Part shown: positions 18,522 through 28,297 of the stretch, piece by piece
Position numbering within the stretch: the stretch's first letter is position 1
How the letters are laid out: each line of letters opens with the position of its first letter
Origin: Hondaea fermentalgiana
Taxonomy: Eukaryota; Sar; Bigyra; Thraustochytrida; Thraustochytriidae
Assembly (NCBI GenBank): GCA_014084085.1
Contig: NPFB01000195.1
Coordinates: 4,718-51,988, forward strand
Direction: 5' to 3'
DNA length: 47,271 nt
Position numbers and translations under genes: made by a program
Notes under the pieces: generated by a model
What the model saw: the letters and a program-made list of their open reading frames with translations, nothing else
Databases searched by the model: none
What the model was told of the DNA's origin: nothing

Positions 18522-20045
18522 TCAGGTCTGTAAAGCATGTTTCGACGCACGTCTTGCTGCAGCTAGACGCGCTTTTTTACTTTTCGTCTTGTCGTTCATG
18601 CCAATGTCATCAACTTTCAGAGTGCCTCGAAGACTTGGTAGCTGATCTACTTTGCGGAGCTCATCAAAAAGGGCTTGGCGCCGTGCCTGGCGTTCAGCTT
18701 TTTTGTTTAAGCCGTGCTCCAATCGACGAAACATCGCAGAGAACTCCATGCCTTCGTCATAGAGGACAGCATCAGCGTCCAGTTGGCCCTCGTTCCACTC
18801 GTTGCGTGCGCGACGGGTGCAAGTCTGGACCGTCTCGGCCATGAGTTCCTTACAAATGTGAGTAAAATAGCAGTACTCGATTTCCTCGTCTGATGGTCTG
18901 ACCTGGAGCTCCTCTGGGGTTGCCCCTGGTTGAGAAAATATGCGTCTATGTTCACGTATGGGCGCCTTGAAGCAGGTCGTGTCCGCCGTGACGAGATAGT
19001 TTCGGGGATAATAAGGCGCCTCCATGTGGTGCAAGAGACTCCAGTCTCCAATCATGGCAAAGAGTTTGCTTGTTTTCAGACTGTCAAAGTTCCAGCGGTC
19101 GTTTCGGTCAAAGGTTAGCAGCCCTTCAAGAGCTTCAATGATGCCCTCTCCTTTGACTCTTTTCGTAACAGCGTCGGTCCAGAGGAGCCGAAAGGCTCGC
19201 CGATTGGAAAGAATGCGCTTGCACACGACTTCGTCATCCTCGACATTCTCGTTGCCGTATGGGTCGTACCCGTATGTGAGCTGGAAGATGAGCACGCCAA
19301 GCGCCCACCAATCCACTTCGAAACTATGCACGGCATTCCCATCGTTGGCGCCCAAGAGTTTTTCGCGCTGCATAGGTGCAATGAATTCTGGTGCAGCGCT
19401 GTAAAGATTCAACGCGGCATCGCGGTCCAAAGTATATATAACATCATCGGGATTGTCGAGTTGAACAGCGTGTCCGAACCCAAGGAGCTTGACGTGCCCG
19501 TTCCAGGCAATCCCTACATTTTCTGCGAGCAGATTGCGGTGTGCAATATTTCGCTCGTGCAAATGGGCCAACGCAGAGGTGATCTGAGCGGCGTAGAAAC
19601 GGACAAAGTCTGGGCCAAAGACTTTTGGAGGGGCGAGACGCGGAAATGCTCGTCTACGGAGCAGCTGCAGCGTTCCACCAACACAGAATTCTTGCACAAA
19701 GAATACAAAGGAGTGATGGTCAAAGACGCGAAAAAGGTTGACAATAAATTTGCTTTGCAGCTGCAGGTGAATGTGGGCCTCGCGGCGTACCTGGTCAAGG
19801 GCTTTGGCTTTGAAGATCCATTTCTTCTTTACGCCTCGTAATGCGTAAAAGTGGCCATTGCTCAGCAATTTGGCGATGCTAACGCGCGTGCGGCGTCCTT
19901 CGCAAAGAAACTTTGGGGTGTCAAAGCTGTCAATATTGATGAATCGTGTAGTGATCACTTTACCGTCGCGAACAGGATTGGCCAGCCAAGGCGGAAACGA
20001 CCGCTCCGTCGCCTCACGCAGGCGGTATCGGGGCGACCGCTTCAT
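18522..20045 (-). CDS. PKA/AGC-like pseudokinase
   Basis: This 507-residue protein starts at the ATG at 20045. A protein kinase fold spans about residues 34-330 and resembles the AGC (PKA/PKG) type. The glycine loop is CEGRRT (49-54), losing the first and last glycines. The VAIK-type lysine is replaced in YALR (R70). The helix C glutamate is present (E89). The catalytic loop is HRNLLAEN (169-176), so the HRD Asp is Asn171 and the usual Lys is Leu173. The DFG motif is GFG (189-191). APE (218-220) and the F-helix Asp in VDWWALGVL are kept. The C-terminal 170 residues are charged and end in basic coiled-coil-like sequence. Active transfer is very unlikely by family rules, and an allosteric or scaffold role is inferred. 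It diverges from the RSP3 gene. Confidence 0.85.
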   Translation of the reverse strand: MKRSPRYRLREATERSFPPWLANPVRDGKVITTRFINIDSFDTPKFLCEGRRTRVSIAKLLSNGHFYALRGVKKKWIFKAKALDQVRREAHIHLQLQSKFIVNLFRVFDHHSFVFFVQEFCVGGTLQLLRRRAFPRLAPPKVFGPDFVRFYAAQITSALAHLHERNIAHRNLLAENVGIAWNGHVKLLGFGHAVQLDNPDDVIYTLDRDAALNLYSAAPEFIAPMQREKLLGANDGNAVHSFEVDWWALGVLIFQLTYGYDPYGNENVEDDEVVCKRILSNRRAFRLLWTDAVTKRVKGEGIIEALEGLLTFDRNDRWNFDSLKTSKLFAMIGDWSLLHHMEAPYYPRNYLVTADTTCFKAPIREHRRIFSQPGATPEELQVRPSDEEIEYCYFTHICKELMAETVQTCTRRARNEWNEGQLDADAVLYDEGMEFSAMFRRLEHGLNKKAERQARRQALFDELRKVDQLPSLRGTLKVDDIGMNDKTKSKKARLAAARRASKHALQT

Positions 20046-20107
20046 ACGCTGCTACTCTGGCGCACACAGGCACCAAAGCTGCGCTGCCCACTGCTTCGCA
20101 TCGATCA

Positions 20108-20157
20108 CACCCTGCCTGCCTGCCTGCCTGACTGCCTGCCTGACTGACTGACTGACT
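20108..20157. repeat. CCTG/ACTG tetranucleotide tract
   Basis: An imperfect tetranucleotide array of CCTG passes into ACTG units. It lies just upstream of the pseudokinase start on the complementary strand. Confidence 0.85.
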
Positions 20158-20572
20158 GATTCGTCGGTCTCCTCGCGCCAGCGCGTCTCGCCTCGTGAAA
20201 GTAAGGAAGCAAAGAAGCAAAGAAGCAAGACCAAAGCCCAATGCAAAGTGGAGATCTCCTTCTTATAGACCAGTCAAAGGAGCAGATCCGTTGAAACAAC
20301 ATAAAGCCTTGGCTGCCTGACAGTGAGTTCGAGTATTCTTCAATGTGTCTAGATAGCAGCGCCAAAGGGAAGAACAGCAACAACACGTCAAGAGAGAGCG
20401 AGAAAGGAGAAAAGGAGCCAAGGGCGACGAGGAGAGAGGAAGTCTGGCCTGGTCTTGTGACGCTAATAGTGATGACCGCTCTGCCAGGCAGGTAGGCAGG
20501 TAGGCAGAAAAGCCACTGAAGAGCAAAGCGGTGCCGTGGCGCTTGCGAGATTGTAAAGACTGGCGCGGCGTC

Positions 20573-20620
20573 TGGCGCTTTGGCGTTTGGCGCTTTGGCG
20601 TTTGGCGCTTTGCGTTTGGC
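20573..20620. repeat. 15-bp tandem repeat (TGGCGCTTTGGCGTT)
   Basis: There are two perfect units, a third lacking one base and a partial fourth. The array lies about 200 bases upstream of the RSP3 start. Confidence 0.85.
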
Positions 20621-20822
20621 ACCGCGCGAGCTTTCATTCTTAGTCTACGTCGTTGCGAACTCGTTCACTCATTCGCTGCGCAACGTAGTTGCTGCAAGTT
20701 GCCTCAACTTTTGGGGTTGACAGTGAATGCGCGTGTAGAGCGCAAGCGTGAACAAGGACTTGCTTGGGAAGCGACGTAGGGCGCAGCCACGGACCAAGGC
20801 TAGGAAAGAGGCTGGACGCCCA

Positions 20823-22208
20823 ATGGACTCAAGTCCGATGTACAAGTTCGCGGCCAGCCCGCAGGCCGTCGATGCACGGCGGCGATCTCTCTATCGCAAA
20901 GCCAAAGACAAAGCTGAAGTTTCAATGCGAAAAGACGCACGCGTGCAGCGAGCAGGAGAACACGAATCGGACTCGAGCGAGGAACAGCGACTTGCTCATG
21001 GGCGCGTCGCGTGGAGCGAAATTGCACGTCAAAAGCAGGATGCTGAATTGCTCGCAATGCTCCAGCAGGCTGGCCGTGGCCACATAGACATTTCCAGCAA
21101 TCTTGTCGAGCAAGAAGAGCCTGTGCAGACTGTTGGAATGGACACGCAGACCGACACCTTCCATGAAAAGCCAGAATCGCCTCCGTACGCGCCTCGCAAA
21201 ACCGGCGTCGACGTTGGCACACAAATCGAGGATCAGACGGAGCTCTTTAACTTTGATGTCGAGGTTGAGCCAATCCTGAATATCATCGTAACCAAGACAC
21301 TCGAGCAAAGCCTTCTTGAAGTACGCCAAGAAGAGGAAATTGCCCAGCTTGCGCGGGCCAAGGCGCACCATCTCGCAGAGCGTCAGAGAATTCGCGCAGA
21401 GCAGGAGGCACGTGAGCGCCTTGAGATGCAGCGCTGGACGGAAAAGGAAGCACTCAAAAGACAGGAATCAGGACGTCTCGCGCGCGAACTCGTTCTATGC
21501 AAAAAGGCTGCCGCAAACCGGTTTTTCCAAATGAACCTTGGAGCCCAGCTCGAGGCAAGTGCAATCCGAAACCTCGAGGCGTCCGGGCACTTTCGGGACG
21601 AACTGCGCGATGAGGTCACCGAGGTTTTTCTGCCGTTCTTGGAAGACGCTGTCGGGGCGCTGGTGGAGCGACGCGAAAACGCAAGCAGCCTGGCTGACGA
21701 AATTCTTGGCCACGCCCTTTCCAAGCGACGACAACGCGCACTGGCGTACCGACAAGCGATTCACGACCGTAAGGCTGCCGAGGCGCTGGCTGCCGCCGAG
21801 GCGCGGACAAAGGAGAAGCAGCGACGTATTCGTATTTACCTTCGCGGGGAGGACATCTTGGGCACTGAAGGGATGCTGGGTCCAATTGAGCTCCATGTGC
21901 ACGAGAGTATTGCAGCGGCAGAACGCGCCATTCAAGAATGGATTGATGAGAATGTTCTTGACACGACCGTCTCGGCGCCAGAAGGGGGTTACCTCCAGCT
22001 CGCTCTTGAACTTTCGGAGGAAAGCTTTGATCCAAATGACGAGGAGCATACGCTCGAATTTCTTACCTTTTTGGACGACTGCGTGGTTGCCTCTTCAGAG
22101 AGCGGCGAGACGCCACGGTCGTCGTCTCTGGAAGACCAAGCAGATGAAGACATCGATGCTAACGAAGACGACGAAAACCTTGCACCAGCACCATCTACAA
22201 CAGAGTAA
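20823..22208 (+). CDS. RSPH3: Radial spoke protein 3 (RSP3/RSPH3) homologue
   Basis: This 461-residue protein is called from the ATG at 20823. The frame extends 25 codons upstream only to a GTG. RSP3 builds the stalk of the axonemal radial spoke, dimerises, and anchors the spoke to the doublet microtubule while binding RIIa-type dimerisation domains. Family hallmarks seen: GMDTQTDTF then GVDVGTQIE in the N-terminal third, followed by the diagnostic FNFDVEVEPILNIIVTKTLE and EVRQEEEIAQL. After these comes a long charged helix (about residues 185-340) with AERQRIRAEQEARERLE-type sequence. The tail is acidic (about 420-461). Length is in the usual range for the family. The call implies that the organism makes motile 9+2 flagella. 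It converges on the coiled-coil gene with 143 bases between stops. Confidence 0.93.
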   Translation: MDSSPMYKFAASPQAVDARRRSLYRKAKDKAEVSMRKDARVQRAGEHESDSSEEQRLAHGRVAWSEIARQKQDAELLAMLQQAGRGHIDISSNLVEQEEPVQTVGMDTQTDTFHEKPESPPYAPRKTGVDVGTQIEDQTELFNFDVEVEPILNIIVTKTLEQSLLEVRQEEEIAQLARAKAHHLAERQRIRAEQEARERLEMQRWTEKEALKRQESGRLARELVLCKKAAANRFFQMNLGAQLEASAIRNLEASGHFRDELRDEVTEVFLPFLEDAVGALVERRENASSLADEILGHALSKRRQRALAYRQAIHDRKAAEALAAAEARTKEKQRRIRIYLRGEDILGTEGMLGPIELHVHESIAAAERAIQEWIDENVLDTTVSAPEGGYLQLALELSEESFDPNDEEHTLEFLTFLDDCVVASSESGETPRSSSLEDQADEDIDANEDDENLAPAPSTTE

Positions 22209-22351
22209 AAAGATTTCATACACAAAAAAAGCCTAACTTTTAGGGTGTGCCACAGCCTCTTTTTGATAAATTTGGGACAAAACCTGGGAGGGAACACGCG
22301 GCTCGTTTGAGGGCAGCCTGGAGGAATAAATCAAATTTGGCTTTGGTTGCT

Positions 22352-24076
22352 TCACAGATCAACCTCGGTATCGTCGCCATTTGCAGATGCGCGACGGCCA
22401 CGCTCGAGCTCGTTGATACGAGCCTTTAGCGTTTGCACCTCTTGCGCATACGACTGGGCGCCCGTTTCGAGCAGCGACCGCATCTCTTTGAGGGCCATAT
22501 TCTCTTGCAAGAGCGCCTCAAGGCGTTTGGCTAGATCCAGTTTGACAGTATCGTTTTCCCGGGTTGGGGCACCGTTGCCCGAGGCGCCATGTAAGACTCC
22601 ATTTCCCGCACCGGGCGCAGAGGGACGTTTACGCATAAGCGCAGACAGAGAAGGACCTTTGCGGGCTTGTGCTTCCTGAAGCGCTTCGCGCAGCTGATTG
22701 ATTTCGTCTTGGGAACGCTTTTGCGAGGATGCGGCCTCGGACTTGGCAGCATCCAAGGCCGCCGATAGATCCGCGATCTGGCGCTTGAGCTCGCCGCTTG
22801 CCGCTGACTCACGAGCAAGCTCGCCCTTGAGCTCCTTCACGAGCGACAGCGTCCGTTTTGAAGCAATTTTGTGTTCCACAGTCTGCTCTTCGAGCTGTTT
22901 CTCGAGCTGCTTTATATTTTCTGAGCCACGCTCATTTTGCTCTCTGGCTTCGTTCAGCGCAGCTCGCGTGCTGGTAAGATTCTCTTCCGCCTGTGTGGCT
23001 CGGGCCTCGGCATCTTCACGCGCACGTTGCGCCACGTTGAGCTCATCTTCTGCCTTGGAGGCACGCTCTGCGTCCCTTGCGGCTGCCTGCTTGGCTTCCT
23101 CAAGCGCGGTTTCTGCAGCTTCGGCACGAGGACGGAGACTTGCGAGCTCGCTTTCTGCTTCGGATAGAGCTTTTGATTTCGCTTCAAGCTCCTGCTGTGC
23201 CGAGGCGAGTTGTGACTGTGTTTGCGCGTGGCGTCGAGCCTTGGCCTTGAGCTTTTCAGACTGTTTCTCGAGCTCGGCGGCTTGCTCACTGACTTTGGCC
23301 TCGAGATCCTGTTCAGCGCTCTTGTCATCGCTAGCCTTGACCGCCTCGGCCAACTGGGCTTGCAAAAGGCCACACTTTTCTTCAAGTGCGTTGGCGCGGT
23401 CTCGGGCTTCCGAGAGCGCTTTGGGATCAGCTGCTGGAGCACTTGTGATTTCAAGCGCCTCGCGAAGCGATTTGACTTGTTGCCGTAAGCCACTGTTTTC
23501 GTCGCGAAGCTGCTGGATCATACTTGGCTCGCGTTCTTTCTCGTCGAGTGCCTGGCAAACCTTGCGCAGGTCGGACTCTTTTTTGGCTGCATCCTCTTGA
23601 GCACACTTTGCTGCAGCTTGCGCTTCTGCAAGAGCAGCGTGCAGACGATCCATCTCTGCCCGCATTTCGATCTCATTTTGCGTTTCGGTAAGCGGGCTGT
23701 TTTCATCCCCATGTTCTTGATCCGCTACCTCGTCTTTGACTTCTTCGTTACCACGTGTCGGTTTGAGGTTGTCCTCTTTCGGCGGATCTGGTGCTTCGAC
23801 ATTGGCGTCTTTGCCTCCTTCATCGTAGTGTTCAGATTCGGAAGCATTTTCTTCTGCTGTGCGTGTGAAGTCGGCTTCTTTAGCATCGCCATCGTCGTCG
23901 TCGTCGTCATCGTTGTTGAGATCCGACACTTTTGGATTCTGCTGGTCATGCGTGTCAAAATCGGCCCCTGCGTCGGCCTGTGAGGTATGCTGGTTGGAGT
24001 TCTCCTCTTCCATCTCCTCTTGCACATCGTGCGTCTGACGAAGCTCTTCCCCTTCTTCTTCTTCTTGGCCTTGCAT
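22352..24076 (-). CDS. Long coiled-coil protein
   Basis: This 574-residue protein starts at the ATG at 24076. Residues 1-150 are acidic and low complexity, with an Asp run near residue 60. Residues 150-480 form an almost continuous Glu/Lys/Ala/Gln/Leu heptad-type coiled coil. A basic, Pro/Gly-containing break follows (KRPSAPGAGNG), then a second shorter coiled coil (about 515-560, LEALLQENMALKEM) before a charged end. Such proteins serve as tethers or structural rods in Golgi, centrosomal or cytoskeletal settings. Nothing in the sequence selects between these. The similarity to golgins or tropomyosin-like proteins expected in a search would be mainly compositional. It diverges from SHQ1 and converges on RSP3. 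Confidence 0.8.
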   Translation of the reverse strand: MQGQEEEEGEELRQTHDVQEEMEEENSNQHTSQADAGADFDTHDQQNPKVSDLNNDDDDDDDGDAKEADFTRTAEENASESEHYDEGGKDANVEAPDPPKEDNLKPTRGNEEVKDEVADQEHGDENSPLTETQNEIEMRAEMDRLHAALAEAQAAAKCAQEDAAKKESDLRKVCQALDEKEREPSMIQQLRDENSGLRQQVKSLREALEITSAPAADPKALSEARDRANALEEKCGLLQAQLAEAVKASDDKSAEQDLEAKVSEQAAELEKQSEKLKAKARRHAQTQSQLASAQQELEAKSKALSEAESELASLRPRAEAAETALEEAKQAAARDAERASKAEDELNVAQRAREDAEARATQAEENLTSTRAALNEAREQNERGSENIKQLEKQLEEQTVEHKIASKRTLSLVKELKGELARESAASGELKRQIADLSAALDAAKSEAASSQKRSQDEINQLREALQEAQARKGPSLSALMRKRPSAPGAGNGVLHGASGNGAPTRENDTVKLDLAKRLEALLQENMALKEMRSLLETGAQSYAQEVQTLKARINELERGRRASANGDDTEVDL

Positions 24077-24481
24077 CCTGCCGCTGCGTGAGCTTCTTCG
24101 TCGAGGTCTTCGTCTCCTGCTTCTTCACGCTCGCCAGGACGTCTTCTGGCTCGTGCACGACACACCCACGGCGGAGCACGCCCAAGCTGCTCGCGTCAGG
24201 CTCGTCCCGCGTCCGGACCCCGGCGCGCGGCGCGAGCAGGAGGTCTCGCTCGCTTGCTCGCTGCGCGTCCGCGTTGAGCGTCTGTCTCGTCTAGCCGTGC
24301 GGCGCTGCAGCGCTCACTGCGTTCGATAGTTCATTCTCGCACTTCGATTCACTTGTTCAATTGGCGCAGCACTGGCGCAGCAGTCCAAGAGCAAGGGCAG
24401 GCAAGACCACCCACTGGACGCGAGGCCGGTGCGTGCGTGCGTGCGTGCGTGCGTGCAGAGCGACGTCGGCGGGGCGCGGAG
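24077..24481. promoter_or_regulatory. Divergent intergenic region, coiled-coil gene/SHQ1
   Basis: This 405-base spacer is the shortest head-to-head spacer in the window. It contains a (GTGC)n array at 24429-24456, 25 bases before the SHQ1 start. Its compact size makes it the cleanest place to map a shared promoter. Confidence 0.55.
24429..24456. repeat. (GTGC)n array in SHQ1 leader
   Basis: Seven perfect GTGC units lie just before the SHQ1 ATG. A similar array is found in the leader of the histidine-kinase gene at 34526-34550. Confidence 0.9.
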
Positions 24482-26687
24482 ATGCCGGTGACGCCGCAGT
24501 TCTCGCTGTCTCAGGACGAGACCTTCGTGTACGTGCGGCTGCGCGTGCCATACGTGCGCGTCTCGGACCTGGAGTACACGATTGAAGGCTGCGCGGTCTC
24601 CGTGTACGTGAAGCCCTACTTGCTCAAACTGAGCTTGCCTGGTGAGGTGGAGGATGACGAAAGGACCAAGGCAGAGTACGACCCGGTCCAGGACAATGGC
24701 ACTGTCACAATGCATCTGCCCAAGCGGGAAAAGGGACAGCACTTTCAGGACCTCGACCTTCTCACCAAACTGCGAGAACCAGCCAAATTGCGCTCCGTGT
24801 TACAAGGCAGTGCTGGCGATAGTGGTCCAGGAACGGGGCCTGCAAATCCCGATGCTGCTCGACAGCCCACGCAGCCCTTGACGCGCGAGGCAGCCGGAAC
24901 AACCGCACCCCTCATCCAAGTTCTTAGTTCTCTCAACTTTGACGACACGAACAAAACCGAGAATGGAAACGACGAGAGCGACAAAAAGAACGGAGAACCC
25001 CAGGGTACCGAAGGCGAAAACATCAATGCCTCGAAGGATGCGCCCATCAAGACGGACACGGATGGTGTTGTCATTGACTCGCCCCGTAAAGGTGAGGTCG
25101 TGAACGAAAGTGGTCAGCAAGACGGCGATGCTCCAAAGTATGACGCAGAGGCTTATCTCGCTTCTCTTCTCGAAAACACCTCATTGGATGATAACTCCAA
25201 GGGAGACGTTGATGCTGCAGGCGTGCAGGTGGATTTTAAGGCACCAAAGTACGGGTTTAACCATGGCATGGAGGGCTTTTTCCGTGACATTTTGAACGAG
25301 TTTCCGGAGCTTGTGGACCTGCCCAAGCCTGACTCGACGCCCGAAGCTGAGCGGCGCCCCGCACGGATAGAGGCTGAGAATGCAGGATTTGACGTGGCGC
25401 GGTATCTCGGCGACCTCGTCGGAGTAGAGGACGATCCATTTTATCGCGCTGCCATCGACTTTGCAGGCCCACGAGACCCATCGGAAGGTTTCTCGGAGGA
25501 AGAGCAGGTGCAAATGCGACAATTACGGAATCGTGAATTTTTGGATTTTTCTCCTCTTGAGCAAGAACGGGCGCTTTGCGCGATCCTCGACATTTCTCTC
25601 GCCTACTTGTATGATTTACGGGCGACACAGGGCGAACACAATGTGGAGTCTGCATGGACCATTCGCGTGCTTAGTCCAACGCTCTCATGGCTTGACGCAT
25701 TCACAGTAAGTTCAACAACGTTTCTTGTCCGAATACCATGTACGATGCACGAGATGACTAACTCTCGTCGTGAATGTCTTTTTTTTCTGCTTTCTGTAAA
25801 ACCTTGACTCTTTCGTTGATGCGCATCTACAGGACGTGGGCGAAGTCACTCGCGCTGTGACGCACCGTTGCATCGTGTATCCCTATATCCGCCATCTTTC
25901 ACTGGCTGCTCGCATGCTCGAAGACGGTGCGAAGGTCTTGCAGCAGGGACGTCGCGGACTTTTGCGTTGCCTGCTCGGCGTGCACCGAATTTTCGCGCGT
26001 TCTGACACTTTCTATTTGCTCAATAGGCTTTACGTGACCGAGATGGCCATTTGGATTCAGCAGGTTGATGCTGCTGTCGTTGATGACTTTTGTCGTCGGG
26101 CTGCGGCCTGCACGTCGTTCTACGCGTCCGATCCATATGGTGCCTTGAGGTGGGACTTGCGCGCGCTCGAGAACGACTTTGCGAAAGATACGGCGTTGTC
26201 ATCGGACGACTCATCCTCGGACTCATCCTCGTCTTCTGATGATGAAGATGCAGAGAGCGAAAGTGAGAATTCAGATTCCTCCTCGGATTCCTCCTCAACA
26301 TCTTCTTCGGACTCGGACTCGGACTCGGACTCGGAAGCCTCAGCCCCGGATCAAGATGAAGAAGATGCGTCCAAAGAGAACGGAAATGATCAGACTGTAC
26401 ATGTGGTGGGCGAAAGCGCAAAGGAAGGCGCAAAGGAAAGTCCATTGATCGAAGAAATCGCGTCGAAAGAAACACTGCTCGAGTCGCAGCAACGAGAAAG
26501 TCAGGAAGAGGAGAGCCTGAAGGAAGAGAACGCGAGCGTGAAGCAGAAGCCTCTCATCGAGGAAATAACGCAAAACGAAACGTCCAAGTCACAGCAAGAT
26601 GAGGTTCAGGATGATGGTAAAACAGAGACTTCGAAAGAAGAGGACGCGAGTAGTGCCCAAAAGCCTTTGATCGAGGAGATCGCCTAG
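24482..26687 (+). CDS. SHQ1: SHQ1 homologue, H/ACA RNP assembly factor (two exons)
   Basis: Exons 24482-25705 and 25833-26687 give 692 residues. SHQ1 is the chaperone that holds dyskerin/Cbf5 before H/ACA snoRNP and telomerase RNP assembly, acting in cytoplasm and nucleoplasm. The N-terminal CS-like domain (residues 1-95) starts MPVTPQFSLSQDETFVYVRL and contains YVKPYLLKLSLPGEV. The SHQ1-specific helical domain spans about 255-510, with EFLDFSPLEQERALCAILDI before the intron and the strongly diagnostic LQQGRRGLLRCLLG and WIQQVD after it. The residues between the two domains are acidic and probably flexible. The tail (about 525-692) is a long Ser/Asp/Glu region ending in three spaced PLIEEI motifs at 612, 648 and 686. 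The first ATG after a (GTGC)n leader is the start, since the upstream frame reaches only a TTG. Confidence 0.93.
25706..25832 (+). other. Intron in SHQ1 (phase 0, 127 bp)
   Basis: The donor is GTAAGT at 25706 and the acceptor CTACAG ends at 25832. The reading frame stops soon after the donor, and homology resumes in a different frame exactly after the acceptor, giving DAFT joined to DVGEV. Length 127 is not divisible by three, so retention would shift the frame. Confidence 0.93.
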
Positions 26688-27114
26688 GTCTTGGGCATGT
26701 TTGTCGAAAACAAAAACAAGAGGATTGTCAAAGGTGAATGAACTAGAATATAAATGAAATTGTGGAAGGCTCATTTCTTGCTATGCAAGGCAGCAACGGC
26801 AGAGAGGAAGGACTCGCGCACAAAACGCGGTCAACGACCATATCGACGATGCCGTATGTGCTGCTTCGCCAGACTTTGCGTCTGCGCGCGCGAGAGTGTT
26901 GTTCTTAGTACAATCTGAAATAAAAGACAGATCAGTTTGGTGATGGTATGCAAAATTTAAAGAAACAGAGACGCGAGGTTCGTTTCTGACTACGCAACGC
27001 AACGATAAGGGGGTAGATGGTTCCACCGATGCACTGCAAACTAAACAAATCAGCACGTCGGATTTTTGTGGAGAGTCACGTATGATCGTATACTTTTGCA
27101 TGGAAGATGAAAGG
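26688..27114. other. Convergent 3' intergenic region, SHQ1/82-aa gene
   Basis: This 427-base tail-to-tail spacer is relatively AT-rich compared with the divergent spacers. No conserved frame, repeat or RNA gene is visible. Confidence 0.55.
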
Positions 27115-27363
27115 TCATTTACGGCCACCTCCGAGCTCCTTGCCGAGCTCTTTCCGGACCTCGGAGAGAAATCCGAGAATGTTGGTGCTGCCCTCCTTGG
27201 CGGACGAGGAGGCCTTGGTGGTCGTCTCGTTGATGTACTTGTGCGACTTGGTCACGTTCTGGTGCGTCTTGTGCGCGGCGCGCATAAAGGTCTCGGACTG
27301 CGCCAGACGCTTGGTGATGAGCTCGTTCGCGAGGAACTGCGCGATCCGCTGGAAGAACGACAT
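27115..27363 (-). CDS. Small conserved-looking protein, 82 aa
   Basis: The ATG at 27363 begins MSFFQRIAQFLANELITKRL and the frame ends at 27115. The N-terminal 30 residues can form an amphipathic helix, the middle is Thr/Ser/Lys rich and the end is basic (GGGRK). I recognise no named family. The start resembles small proteins with an 'ANE-(V/L)-I...LA-S-F' helix that I believe are widespread in eukaryotes, but I cannot verify this. The frame is supported by its non-GC-driven amino-acid composition and by its fit to the alternating gene order. A transmembrane segment is not evident. It could be mitochondrial, which is only a guess from the amphipathic helix. Confidence 0.6.
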   Translation of the reverse strand: MSFFQRIAQFLANELITKRLAQSETFMRAAHKTHQNVTKSHKYINETTTKASSSAKEGSTNILGFLSEVRKELGKELGGGRK

Positions 27364-27535
27364 TCTCGCCGACCCGAAGAGCCAGGTGCTCCCGCTCTGA
27401 TCCGCTCGCCTCCACGCCCGTTCGCTCTCTGCTGCGCGCGCGCCGAGGTTTCTTTCTCGACCACCGCTCGCTCGCTGCAGCTGGCTGGCTGGCTGGCTGG
27501 CTACGACGCAGTGTTGCAGGACTGCTGCGCGCGTG

Positions 27536-27586
<51 letters not shown>

Positions 27587-27688
27587 TCNNNNNNNNNNNN
27601 NNNNNNNNNNNNNNNNNNNNNNNNNNNNNNNNNNNNNNNNNNNNNNNNNNNNNNNNNNNNNNNNNNNNNNNNNNNNNNNNNNNNNNNN

Positions 27689-27739
<51 letters not shown>

Positions 27740-27740
27740 T
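27536..27740. repeat. (CTTT)n microsatellite with internal assembly gap
   Basis: Perfect CTTT units lie on both sides of the 100-N run at 27589-27688. About 52 bases are on each side, so the true array is at least about 104 bases and its real length is unknown. Confidence 0.95.
27589..27688. other. Assembly gap, 100 N, inside CTTT array
   Basis: A 100-base placeholder sits in the middle of a perfect tetranucleotide array. The assembler clearly could not span the repeat. Confidence 0.95.
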
Positions 27741-28266
27741 CCGTCGCTTTTATTAGTTATAGCAAGACACGTGAATGAATGAAACTCGCTTTCCGCCATT
27801 TGCAGTGGTGGCTGAATTTCCCCCCTTTGCGCCGCGAGACTCGCAGTGTCCTCGCCCTGATTGTCCACTTCGGCGGCGCCCCATTGTTCACTTCCGGCCG
27901 TCCATTCGCGGGCAAGCTGCCTCTTTTGCTCAGCCAGCTTTCTTTCTTTCCCTGCGCCGCCGCCCCTGACTTCACATACATTCCGCGGCCTCCGCAAATT
28001 GAAGGAGCTCGGCCGGCGGCGTTGCAGGGGCCGCGCGGCCAGCCGGCCGCCGCGCCGCACCGAAGACGAGAAGGAGAGCAAGCGAGAGCGACGCGAGCAA
28101 GCAGGAGAGAATGAAGGAAAAGAAAAGTGGCCAGACATTCGGGAAATTCCGAGACAAGTGAGAGCCGAATGGGTTGCGCGAGTTACAGAAGCAATAGAGG
28201 TTCTGAAGGAAGGAGGCGGCGCCGGAGCCGTCGAGTACGCGGAGTTGGGGAGCAAGCCTTTGCAGA

Positions 28267-28297
<31 letters not shown>

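Larger units (their letters stand above)
20046..20822. promoter_or_regulatory. Divergent intergenic region between pseudokinase and RSP3
   Basis: This 777-base spacer holds a CCTG/ACTG tetranucleotide tract at about 20108-20157, an AGGC/AGGT tract near 20488-20505 and a 15-base repeat at 20573-20620. I see no gene. The region must contain the start sites of both flanking genes. Confidence 0.55.

Noticed and set aside
20108..20620. Possible CRISPR-like array
   Set aside because: The repeats are directly adjacent tetra- and pentadecanucleotides without unique spacers, and the window is eukaryotic.
22698..23600. Plus-strand frame of 300 codons rich in Ser/Ala/Cys
   Set aside because: It is the mirror of the coiled-coil gene. 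Ser/Cys/Ala/Leu runs are the reverse-strand reading of Glu/Lys/Ala codons.
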